NCBI GenBank assembly: GCA_016191895.1
Contig: JACPVD010000101.1
Location: 1 to 29,920, forward strand
Length of the DNA stretch: 29,920 nucleotides
From: Chloroflexota bacterium
GTDB lineage: Bacteria; Chloroflexota; Anaerolineae; Anaerolineales; Villigracilaceae
Direction of reading: 5' to 3'
Both the position numbers and the translations under genes were made by a program. Position 1 is the stretch's first letter. Each line of letters begins with the position of its first letter. Under the pieces are notes generated by a model that made no database searches, was not told the DNA's origin, and saw only the letters and a list, made by a program, of their open reading frames with translations. Below, one piece after another: positions 1-6,274 of this stretch.

Positions 1-57
1 AAAATCTGCGACCAACAGCGCCGTCATTTTGCTCAGGGTTTCTATGCTACACTTCAT
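1..57 (-). CDS. 5' end of an unidentified gene, cut by the window edge
   Basis: An open frame of 19 codons runs from an ATG at 57-55 to the window edge and reads MKCSIETLSKMTALLVADF. A GGAGG Shine-Dalgarno lies 6 nt upstream of the ATG on the minus strand (around 64-68). The frame has no stop, but it is too short to identify. The start is supported only by the ribosome binding site. The gene would be divergent from the glycosyltransferase at 161. Confidence 0.4.
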   Translation of the reverse strand, partial: MKCSIETLSKMTALLVADF

Positions 58-59
58 GC

Positions 60-114
60 GGAGCCTCCGTTTGTTTTTGCCTACGGGTACTATACCCGAT
101 TTCTCGGAGGCTCC
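60..114. promoter_or_regulatory. Nested inverted repeat between divergent genes
   Basis: GGAGCCTCCG at 60-69 pairs perfectly with CGGAGGCTCC at 105-114. An inner hairpin is formed by CGGGTA/TACCCG around 84-98. On the minus strand the gene-proximal arm contains the GGAGG Shine-Dalgarno of the gene at 57, so a transcript starting beyond 114 could hide that site. On the plus strand the distal arm is followed by TTTTCT, so it could also work as a terminator. Which role applies cannot be decided here. Confidence 0.4.
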
Positions 115-127
115 TTTTCTACAACAT

Positions 128-154
128 TTGAATGCTCCCGGATGATTGTATAAT
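128..154 (+). promoter_or_regulatory. Promoter for a leaderless glycosyltransferase transcript
   Basis: A perfect TATAAT is at 149-154 with TTGAAT at 128-133. The 15-nt spacer is shorter than ideal. Only six bases separate the -10 box from the ATG at 161, so transcription should start at or next to the start codon. There is no Shine-Dalgarno, which fits a leaderless mRNA. Confidence 0.6.
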
Positions 155-160
155 GTTGGG

Positions 161-1180
161 ATGACAAAGATTTGCATTGTGCCGCGCGTGGAAGGGACGG
201 GCGGCATGGCATCGTTCCGTTTAAAATTTGAAGAGGGATTACGCGTCCGCGGCATTGATCTGACTCACAAACTGGGTGACAACGCCGACGCCGTTCTCGT
301 CCTCGCAGGCACGCGCTTCATACCTGACCTGGGGCGGGTCCGCCGACGGGGCATTCGCGTCGTCCAAAGGTTGGACGGGATCAACTGGGTGCATCGCGTG
401 AAATGGTCGGGGGTGAGATACACCGTCCGCGCCGTGTATGGGAACGCCATGCTCGCGCTGATCCGAAATCGCTTTGCAGACCGGGTGATCTACCAAAGTG
501 AATTCATCCGCGGATGGTGGCAGGACTGGTACGGAGTTGCAAACGCTCCCGCAACCGTCATCCACAACGGAATTGACCTGGACGCCTACGCGCAAAGCGG
601 AGAGGGTGACCGCCCCACAGACCGCTATCGAATGCTGCTTCTCGAAGGCAGCCTCGCCCGCGGGTTGAACTCCGGTCTGTTTCATGCTGTGGAGGCTGCA
701 AAAAAACTTTCCGAAAAATACCCGATGGAAGTCGTCGTCGCCGGGACGGTAGACGAAAGCACTCAATGGAAAATCAACTCCGTGATCTCTGAGGTGAAAA
801 ATTTATCTATAAAATTCCTCGACACTGTTCCCCGGGCAGACGTACCCAAACTCGCCCGCTCCTCCCACCTGATGTATTCCGCCGAAGTCAACCCGCCCTG
901 CCCCAACTCGGTCATCGAAGCGCTGGCGTGCGGGTTGCCCGTCATCGGCTTCGATACGGGTTCGCTCAAGGAACTGGTCGGCGGAGAGGCGGGTGTGATC
1001 GTCCCTTATGGAGCGAATCCCTGGAAGTTGGAAACGCCCAATATCGCCGGGCTTGCGGCTTCGGCGGAGTCTGTGCTGGAGAAACAGAATCAATTCCGGG
1101 CGGCGGCTCGGAGGCGGGCGGAGGAAAAGTTCGGGCTGGATGCGATGGTGGAGGCATATCTCAAGGTGTTGTTGGGATAA
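161..1180 (+). CDS. GT4-type (GT-B fold) glycosyltransferase
   Basis: This 339-residue protein probably transfers a sugar from a nucleotide-sugar donor to a polysaccharide or glycolipid acceptor at the cytoplasmic face of the membrane. The acceptor cannot be told. The N-terminal Rossmann half begins KICIVPRVEGTGG. The C-terminal half carries PNSVIEALACGLPVIGFDTG near residues 248-270, the nucleotide-sugar binding region of GT4 enzymes, with the second Glu of the E-x7-E motif. I prefer the ATG at 161 over the TTG at 146 because the TTG lies inside the promoter. The second glycosyltransferase at 1654 suggests a shared surface-glycan role. Confidence 0.8.
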   Translation: MTKICIVPRVEGTGGMASFRLKFEEGLRVRGIDLTHKLGDNADAVLVLAGTRFIPDLGRVRRRGIRVVQRLDGINWVHRVKWSGVRYTVRAVYGNAMLALIRNRFADRVIYQSEFIRGWWQDWYGVANAPATVIHNGIDLDAYAQSGEGDRPTDRYRMLLLEGSLARGLNSGLFHAVEAAKKLSEKYPMEVVVAGTVDESTQWKINSVISEVKNLSIKFLDTVPRADVPKLARSSHLMYSAEVNPPCPNSVIEALACGLPVIGFDTGSLKELVGGEAGVIVPYGANPWKLETPNIAGLAASAESVLEKQNQFRAAARRRAEEKFGLDAMVEAYLKVLLG

Positions 1181-1230
1181 TTGGTAAATGGAGACTTGTC
1201 CTGAGCGAAGTCGAAGGATTGGAGATTCGG
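1180..1230. repeat. Heptamer-period repeat with an embedded 20-bp CCTGAG/CGAAGG element
   Basis: The spacer after the glycosyltransferase divides into 7-base words, ATTGGTA and AATGGAG, then AGGATTG and GAGATTC. The dispersed element GTCCTGAGCGAAGTCGAAGG (1198-1217) lies between the two pairs. The same words recur in reverse complement in mutS2 near 8249-8262 and upstream of mccB. The last word supplies the GGAG ribosome binding site (1221-1224) of the next gene. Confidence 0.6.
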
Positions 1231-1650
1231 ATGGATAACGAAATTCACGAATTTTTATTGAAGCATTTGCAGGGCATCATGAACAACGACATCGCTTCGT
1301 ATCACGAAACGACGGCGGAGGATCTGACCCTGTACGAGTGGTGGGTCGCGCCGCACCGGTTGGACGGGCTGCCCTTCCATGAGTTCATGATGAACTCGAA
1401 CGCTGAGCGCGGCGCGGTCTTCGGCGCGGAACAGACAGGCAAGACGCGCTTCGATCTATCGAACCTGCATATTCAACGCTACAGCGATACTGCGATTGCA
1501 AGTTACACATTGCTGATAAGCACTTCATCCTCTGCGGGCGTGCAGGTGGCTGCGCACAACGAGAGCCGCGTAATGGTGAAGATTAACAATGCCTGGAAAG
1601 TGGCGCATGTTCATAAATCACCGGCATATTCCGCGCCGCATGTTGGGTAA
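1231..1650 (+). CDS. NTF2-fold (SnoaL/CaMKII-association-like) protein
   Basis: This is a 139-residue cone-fold protein. The C-terminal NESRVMVKINNAWKVAHVHK stretch (about residues 109-128) matches the conserved end of the CaMKII-association-domain/SnoaL group. The N-terminal part has the usual helix with the 'M-N-N-D' turn. Members are enzymes or ligand-binding scaffolds, so no reaction can be assigned. The start at 1231 is chosen because GGAG lies 6 nt upstream; the open frame runs far upstream but overlaps the glycosyltransferase. It ends 3 nt before the next gene, so the two are probably co-transcribed. Confidence 0.75.
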   Translation: MDNEIHEFLLKHLQGIMNNDIASYHETTAEDLTLYEWWVAPHRLDGLPFHEFMMNSNAERGAVFGAEQTGKTRFDLSNLHIQRYSDTAIASYTLLISTSSSAGVQVAAHNESRVMVKINNAWKVAHVHKSPAYSAPHVG

Positions 1651-1653
1651 GCG

Positions 1654-2733
1654 ATGAACTTCAAAGGCAAATTAGGTTTACAGCAGCGCGTTCTGCCGGG
1701 TTATCGCGTTCCGTTCTTCGATTTGCTGGCAAGTCGCTGTGAAGGCGGCATGAGTTTGTTGGCGGGTCAGTCCCGCCCTGAAGAAATGATCGCCGATGGG
1801 GAAACGCAAACTCGCCCTGAGCATGGTCGAAGGGTCGCAAAACGCGCGATGGCGGATAATCTTCATCTATTCGGCGGCTCGTTTTACTTCTGCTATCAGC
1901 GCGGATTCATTGACTGGCTCAACCATTGGAATCCCGATGCGCTCATCATGGAAGCCAACCCGCGCTACCTCGCCTCTCCCTCCGCCGTGAGTTGGATGCG
2001 CAAACGCGGACGGCGAGTCTTAGGCTGGGGCTTGGGCGCGCCAAAACAAAGCGGACTCTGGAAACGCTTCATCGGTCAATTCGACGGGATGATCGCCTAC
2101 AGTCAGCGCGGGGCGGAGGAATATGCTGCGCTTGGCTTTCCGCGCGAGAAGATCTTCGTGGCGCATAATTCGGTTTCGCCTGCGCCTGAAAAACCAGACG
2201 ATAAACCCTTGACGATAGACCATGCGACTATTCTGTTCGTGGGACGTTTACAAGCCCGCAAACGAGTTGACTCCCTGCTCCGCGCCTGCGCAGAAATGGA
2301 ATCCAAACCTCATCTGCTTATTGTCGGTGATGGACCGGAGCGCGAGGCGTTGCAAACATTGGCAAAGGAAGTCTATCCATCCGCAGAATTCATCGGCGCA
2401 AAACACGGCGCGGAGTTGAAGCCGTACTTCCAGCAGGCAGACTTGTTTGTCCTGCCCGGGACCGGCGGACTCGCCGTCCAGGAAGCGATGAGTTACGGCT
2501 TGCCCGTCGTCGTCGCCAAGGGAGACGGTACACAGGATGACCTCGTCCGCGAAGCGAACGGCTGGCAGATCGAGCCGGAGAATTACGACGCGTTGGTCGC
2601 TGCAATAAAAAACGCGCTGTCTGATACAGCGCGTCTGCGGGAAATGGGGAAAGAGTCGTTTCGGATCGTTTTGGAGGAGATCAACATCGAAAAGATGGTG
2701 GATGCGTTCGTGAGGGCATTGAACTCGGTTTAG
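1654..2733 (+). CDS. GT4-type glycosyltransferase
   Basis: This 359-residue GT-B glycosyltransferase has the C-terminal donor domain ATILFVGRLQARKRVDSLL (about 188-206), LIVGDGPERE, and LFVLPGTGGLAVQEAMSYGL (about 262-281). Together these are typical of GT4. The N-terminal acceptor half has GGSFYFCYQRGF. No signal peptide is visible and the acceptor is unknown. The ATG follows the previous stop by 3 nt with no clear ribosome binding site, suggesting translational coupling. A 20-bp dispersed element lies in frame at 1815-1834 (about residues 54-61), in a segment that looks like a linker. Confidence 0.78.
   Translation: MNFKGKLGLQQRVLPGYRVPFFDLLASRCEGGMSLLAGQSRPEEMIADGETQTRPEHGRRVAKRAMADNLHLFGGSFYFCYQRGFIDWLNHWNPDALIMEANPRYLASPSAVSWMRKRGRRVLGWGLGAPKQSGLWKRFIGQFDGMIAYSQRGAEEYAALGFPREKIFVAHNSVSPAPEKPDDKPLTIDHATILFVGRLQARKRVDSLLRACAEMESKPHLLIVGDGPEREALQTLAKEVYPSAEFIGAKHGAELKPYFQQADLFVLPGTGGLAVQEAMSYGLPVVVAKGDGTQDDLVREANGWQIEPENYDALVAAIKNALSDTARLREMGKESFRIVLEEINIEKMVDAFVRALNSV
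1815..1834 (+). repeat. 20-bp CCTGAG...CGAAGGG element inside a coding sequence
   Basis: CCCTGAGCATGGTCGAAGGG is a variant of the elements at 1198-1217, 21881-21900 and 27521-27540 (the last on the opposite strand). Here it is translated in frame within the glycosyltransferase. Confidence 0.6.
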
Positions 2734-2742
2734 ACTCGTACC

Positions 2743-2778
2743 GCAACCTTCAGGTTGCCAACGACAAGATAAATCTTG
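2743..2778. repeat. Two adjacent short palindromes between convergent genes
   Basis: GCAACCTTCAGGTTGC (2743-2758) and CAAGATAAATCTTG (2765-2778) are perfect inverted repeats. They fill the 51-nt gap between the glycosyltransferase and the convergent PH-like gene. No T-run follows, so they are not clear intrinsic terminators. They belong to the intergenic palindrome family seen throughout the window. Confidence 0.6.
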
Positions 2779-2784
2779 CGACAC

Positions 2785-3207
2785 TCACCCTGCCGCCTGG
2801 TAAAAATTCACCAACGTCTCGATGAACTGCTTCTGACCCGAAGCGTAATGCGTGGCAAGCGAGTTCAGGCGGAAGACGAAGGTCGCGCCGTCCTTGAGTT
2901 CGATGGCGATCATTTTTTGATTCAAGAATCCGCTTGGTTTAACGGATTTTATGTCCGCATAGGGAATATCGCTCAAGCCTTTGTTCTCCATCTTCAGCGA
3001 GACGATGCCCATCTCAGTGGCGATGATGAACATCCGTTTGCGGGTCAGGGCGGCGAAGTAGTATCCGCCGCCGATCAGGCTCAAACCATTCGTCAGGATG
3101 ACGGTTTTCAAGGATTTGGTGAAGAGAAAACCTGTGAGCGCGATCCCCTCCCCCGGCGTGAGGTGAGGCGCAAGTTCCCTGTGGACGAATTCGTCGTATT
3201 TGTGCAT
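2785..3207 (-). CDS. PH-like domain protein of unknown function
   Basis: This is a 140-residue soluble protein. The centre (about residues 53-115) alternates beta-strand-like segments: LTRKRMFIIAT, MGIVSLKMENKGLSDIPYAD, IKSVKPSGF, MIAIELKDGATFVFRL. This is the pattern of bacterial PH/GRAM-like domains. There is no signal peptide and no catalytic motif. It lies 15 nt downstream of the HAD hydrolase gene on the same strand and is probably the last gene of that unit. A ligand or lipid-binding role is possible but not shown. Confidence 0.6.
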   Translation of the reverse strand: MHKYDEFVHRELAPHLTPGEGIALTGFLFTKSLKTVILTNGLSLIGGGYYFAALTRKRMFIIATEMGIVSLKMENKGLSDIPYADIKSVKPSGFLNQKMIAIELKDGATFVFRLNSLATHYASGQKQFIETLVNFYQAAG

Positions 3208-3222
3208 GTTCCATTCCTTTCG

Positions 3223-3879
3223 TTATTCATACCATCCGGTATCGCCGAATATCTCCCATCCGCGTTCCTGCGCGATCTTTTTCAACTTCGCATCGGGGTA
3301 CACCGCCACGGGATGGTCCGCTTTTTCGAGCATGGGCACATCCAGGATCGTATCGCCGTATGCAACATCAACCTTATCCACACCGAGGCGGGACAGCACC
3401 TGTTCGATTTTCTTTTCGTTCGCCACCAATCCACCGACCATTCGCAACCGTCCGTTGACGATCTCGGTCGGCGTGCCAATCACATCTGCGCCGATGCGGC
3501 GGGCGAAGGGCTCGATAAACGGTTCGACGACGCTGCTGGCAATATAGACCCTCGCCCCTTCTTCGCGATGTTTGATAAGACGCGTCACCACATCCACGCG
3601 GCGTTTTTTCCAGAAATCATGCTCTACGATCCACTCTGAAGCATCGCGGACATTTTCAGGCGTGGCATTCTTGATATAAGCAAGGCTGTTCACCATTAGT
3701 TTTTGCCCCCATTCCTGCCAGTCGATCACCCCCCGCTTTGCAAGCAGGTAGCCGGGCATGATGGACGCCATGTACCAATTCGCGCGGGCTTTGCTTTGAT
3801 TGTGCTTCACCCAATCCATCAGCCCAAGAAAAGGCGAGCCGGTGGTGAGCGTTCCCATCATGTCTGATACGACGATCAT
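3223..3879 (-). CDS. HAD superfamily (subfamily IB, phosphoserine-phosphatase-like) hydrolase with altered motif I
   Basis: This 218-residue protein has a HAD-IB layout. Motif I is VSDMMGTLT (nucleophile Asp6), motif II is the Ser at 115-116, motif III is Lys156/157, and motif IV is YGDTILD (Asp176, Asp180). The second Asp of D-x-D-G-T, the general acid/base in phosphatases, is Met8 here. The helical cap between motifs I and II is that of the SerB-like group. The start at 3879 has AAGGAG 5 nt upstream and overlaps the sulfatase stop (ATGA), so translation is coupled. The substrate is unknown. A serB role in the serine pathway is only a weak possibility, because serA and serC are 22 kb away and the catalytic residue is missing. 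Confidence 0.75.
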   Translation of the reverse strand: MIVVSDMMGTLTTGSPFLGLMDWVKHNQSKARANWYMASIMPGYLLAKRGVIDWQEWGQKLMVNSLAYIKNATPENVRDASEWIVEHDFWKKRRVDVVTRLIKHREEGARVYIASSVVEPFIEPFARRIGADVIGTPTEIVNGRLRMVGGLVANEKKIEQVLSRLGVDKVDVAYGDTILDVPMLEKADHPVAVYPDAKLKKIAQERGWEIFGDTGWYE

Positions 3880-5357
3880 TGATTCTCCTTCTTCAAATCC
3901 TCTTCCAGCAAACGGCAGGCGGATGCTTCGCACTCCATCAGCGCCTCCAACCGGACGTGGAGCAGACTCAGCGTTTCGGGGCTTAATCTCCCCGCCAGGT
4001 TTTCCAGCTGGTACGGGTCGGCTTGCAAATCGTAGAACTCGATCTCGCCGTTGGCATATTCCACATACACAAAATCCTCGCCGCGAATGCCGCGGAATGC
4101 GCCGCCAACGATATCAACCAGCAGGTTATCCGTCTCCGGGTCTTTCAGGGCTTCATCAATAGCCTCTTCATCAATATACCCGAACTCTATCAAGAGACCA
4201 TCCCGCCAGGGTACTTCCTCCCCGGTCAAACATGGCAGGAAGGAACGTCCGTCCACAAAATCGGGAATGTCCACGCCGGTCATTTCTGCAATCGTCGGGG
4301 CAAGGTCAATGTTGGCGGTCATCTGCGGGACGGTCGTCCCCGGCTCGATGCCCGGACCGCGAACCATCAGCGGCGCGCGGATGTCTTCTTCATAAGGCGT
4401 GCCTTTTCCGGAGGGCAGGCGGTGTTCGCCGAGGCGAAATCCGTTATCGGAGACGAAGAAGATGTATGTGTTTTCGAGCTGCCCCGTCTCTTCGAGAGAT
4501 CGAACCAGTCCTTCCACCAATTCATCCACCGCTTGAAGCGAAGCGACGCGCCCGGCAAAGGCGTTGTTCGCGTCGCCTTCATCGAACTCGTCGCCGGTTT
4601 GCGTCAGAGATTGGATGATCTGCGGCTTGTCGCTGATGTCCGTTTCGTTGAACGAAGGTTTTTGCGGATAGGTCAGGGCGGAGTCCACTGCCGAATGGCG
4701 CGGGGCAGGCGTCGCGGGTCCGTGAGGCGCGTACACCGAAGCGAGAAGGAAAAAGGGAGAATCGGCTGCGACGCTCGATTCGATAAAGGCGAGGGACTTC
4801 TCCAAAATCAGATCGGTGCTGTACTCTTCGGGAGAGTCGCCGTAGGAGACGAGCGTCCCGTTTTCGTTCATGGTGTAGTTGAAATAAAAATCGCCGTCGT
4901 CGTTCTCGGCAATGAACGCCGCCCAATCCGTCCAGCCGGGCGGGACGTAATTCCTCCCGGCATTGACCGGATAGTTGTTGAGATATTTTCCGAAGAGCGC
5001 CGTGCGATACCCCGCATCTTGCAGCCAGACCGCCAGCGTGCTTTCTTCTTCTTGCAGTTTGAAGAAACGCGCAAAGCCGGGCGAGTTTTCGAGAATATCG
5101 GTATTGTGCGCGTACTGCCCGCGCAGCATGGACGAGCGCGACGGGCAGCAGATGGGCGTGGTGATGAAATAATTATCAAAGACCGCGCCCTGCCCGCCGA
5201 TGAGTTGATTCGTTTTTGGCATGTAGGGCATCAAGGTCATGTCCATGTCGTCGGTCAGAATGATGATGACATTCGGCGAATCTTTGAACGGATTGTTCAT
5301 CGCGCAGCCGCTCAACAGGGCAAGCATGATGATGGCAATGATGATCTTCTTTTGCAT
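3876..5357 (-). CDS. Sulfatase lipoprotein (arylsulfatase / N-acetylglucosamine-6-sulfatase-like)
   Basis: This 493-residue exported enzyme should hydrolyse sulfate esters of a glycan. The N-terminus MQKKIIIAIIMLALLSGC is a lipoprotein signal with lipobox LSGC (Cys18). The signature PICCPSRSSMLRG (about 68-80) matches sulfatase pattern 1, with Cys70 as the residue to be converted to formylglycine. Metal ligands are in LTDDMD (Asp36, Asp37) and in SDNGFRLGEH near the middle. The CCPSR variant and surrounding residues recall glucosamine-6-sulfatase. The start at 5357 has GGAG close upstream; a longer frame to 5399 only translates a palindrome. No formylglycine-generating enzyme is in the window. 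Confidence 0.85.
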   Translation of the reverse strand: MQKKIIIAIIMLALLSGCAMNNPFKDSPNVIIILTDDMDMTLMPYMPKTNQLIGGQGAVFDNYFITTPICCPSRSSMLRGQYAHNTDILENSPGFARFFKLQEEESTLAVWLQDAGYRTALFGKYLNNYPVNAGRNYVPPGWTDWAAFIAENDDGDFYFNYTMNENGTLVSYGDSPEEYSTDLILEKSLAFIESSVAADSPFFLLASVYAPHGPATPAPRHSAVDSALTYPQKPSFNETDISDKPQIIQSLTQTGDEFDEGDANNAFAGRVASLQAVDELVEGLVRSLEETGQLENTYIFFVSDNGFRLGEHRLPSGKGTPYEEDIRAPLMVRGPGIEPGTTVPQMTANIDLAPTIAEMTGVDIPDFVDGRSFLPCLTGEEVPWRDGLLIEFGYIDEEAIDEALKDPETDNLLVDIVGGAFRGIRGEDFVYVEYANGEIEFYDLQADPYQLENLAGRLSPETLSLLHVRLEALMECEASACRLLEEDLKKENQ

Positions 5358-5369
5358 AAAACTCCGTAG

Positions 5370-5429
5370 GGCGGGTTTCCAACCCGCCATATTCTCCATT
5401 CAACAAAAACGTCAGGCTGCAAGCCTGAC
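5370..5429. repeat. Two intergenic hairpins between the sulfatase and SDR genes
   Basis: GGCGGGTT and AACCCGCC (5370-5377, 5381-5388) flank a TCC loop. GTCAGGCT and AGCCTGAC (5411-5418, 5422-5429) flank a GCA loop. Both stems are perfect and lie in the spacer between two minus-strand genes. Neither has a T-run typical of an intrinsic terminator. Confidence 0.6.
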
Positions 5430-5445
5430 CTGCAAAATGATTTTA

Positions 5446-6219
5446 TCATTGCGCCGTATTACCGCCGTCCACCAGCAAAAGATGACCCGTTACAAACGAA
5501 GATTCATCCGACGCCAGAAACACCACCGCATTGGCGATCTCCTCCGGCTTTCCAAAACGCCCCATCGGAATATACGCGCTTGATTCCTTGATCGCCTCCT
5601 CCAACGTCACCGGGTCGGAGCCTTCAAAATATCCCTTCTCCATCCAGCGATCCACGAACGTATCGCCCGGGCAAACCGCATTCACGCGGATTCCATCGCG
5701 CGCAAAATCCAACGCCATCGCCTTCGTCATCATCCCCACCGCGCCCTTGCTCATGATATATGGAAAAGCATTCCTGCCCGCCACCACCGACCAATCCGAA
5801 CCGTTATTGATAATCACACCGCCGCCCTGTTTCTTCATCTGCGGCAACACCAACTGACACATCTTCCACACCGCCGTCACATTGATATTCAACGTATCCT
5901 GCCAAGTCTCATCGCTCGTCGTCTCGGCAGTCCCCTTCGTAACGATGCCCGCGTTGTTAAACAAAATATCAATGCGATTAAATTCCTTAAGCGCGGCTTC
6001 GACGACTCTCAAGCAGTCTTCGCCCTTTGAGTGATCCGCCTCTACGAACACGCATCGGACTCCCTTTGACCTGCATTCCGCTTCGACAGCCTTCCCCATG
6101 CTGACGCGCCGCCCCGTGACGACCAAGTCCGCGCCTTCCTCGGCAAATCGCAACGCCGTCGCCCTGCCAATACCGGATGTCGCCCCGGTGATGATGGCGG
6201 TTTTGTTTTTCAGTCTCAT
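5446..6219 (-). CDS. SDR family NAD(P)-dependent oxidoreductase
   Basis: This is a 257-residue classical short-chain dehydrogenase. It has TGATSGIG at the N-terminus (dinucleotide binding), NNAGI, a catalytic Ser in NNGSDWS, and the Y-x3-K pair in YIMSK. It ends in the usual SFVTGHLLLVDGG. It probably oxidises or reduces a hydroxy/keto substrate, but the substrate cannot be deduced. The start at 6219 is set by AAGGAG 6 nt upstream. The gene is divergent from mutS2, with a 28-bp palindrome in between. Confidence 0.85.
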   Translation of the reverse strand: MRLKNKTAIITGATSGIGRATALRFAEEGADLVVTGRRVSMGKAVEAECRSKGVRCVFVEADHSKGEDCLRVVEAALKEFNRIDILFNNAGIVTKGTAETTSDETWQDTLNINVTAVWKMCQLVLPQMKKQGGGVIINNGSDWSVVAGRNAFPYIMSKGAVGMMTKAMALDFARDGIRVNAVCPGDTFVDRWMEKGYFEGSDPVTLEEAIKESSAYIPMGRFGKPEEIANAVVFLASDESSFVTGHLLLVDGGNTAQ

Positions 6220-6230
6220 GGTTTCTCCTT

Positions 6231-6258
6231 GTAGCACAAGTCTATAGACTTGCGCTAC
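6231..6258. repeat. 28-bp near-perfect palindrome between SDR gene and mutS2
   Basis: GTAGCACAAGTC (6231-6242) faces GACTTGCGCTAC (6247-6258) around a TATA centre, with one mismatched pair. It covers the SDR 5' leader and the -35 region of mutS2. It shares the GTAGCGC end with the palindrome at 27508-27556, so it is probably a dispersed repeat, although an operator role is possible. Confidence 0.6.
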
Positions 6259-6260
6259 AG

Positions 6261-6266
6261 TATAAT
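6261..6266 (+). promoter_or_regulatory. -10 box of mutS2
   Basis: A perfect TATAAT at 6261-6266 lies 8 nt before the mutS2 ATG at 6275, and there is no Shine-Dalgarno. The transcript would start within a few bases of the ATG. The -35 region is occupied by the palindrome at 6231-6258 and has no clear consensus. Confidence 0.55.
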
Positions 6267-6274
6267 CCCCCATC

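Noticed and set aside
60..114. Terminal inverted repeats of an insertion sequence
   Set aside because: Only 55 bp apart, no transposase in the window and no target duplication. A hairpin or regulatory leader is simpler.
928..1230. Long 5' extension of the NTF2-fold gene
   Set aside because: It overlaps the glycosyltransferase gene out of frame, and a good ribosome binding site marks the ATG at 1231.
2776..3639. 287-codon plus-strand frame opposite the PH-like and HAD genes
   Set aside because: It covers two minus-strand genes and their spacer. Composition is typical of a shadow frame.
4023..5369. 448-codon open frame on the plus strand opposite the sulfatase gene
   Set aside because: It is the antisense shadow of a well-supported sulfatase. 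The translation is rich in Arg, His and Gly without recognisable motifs, and it has no ribosome binding site.
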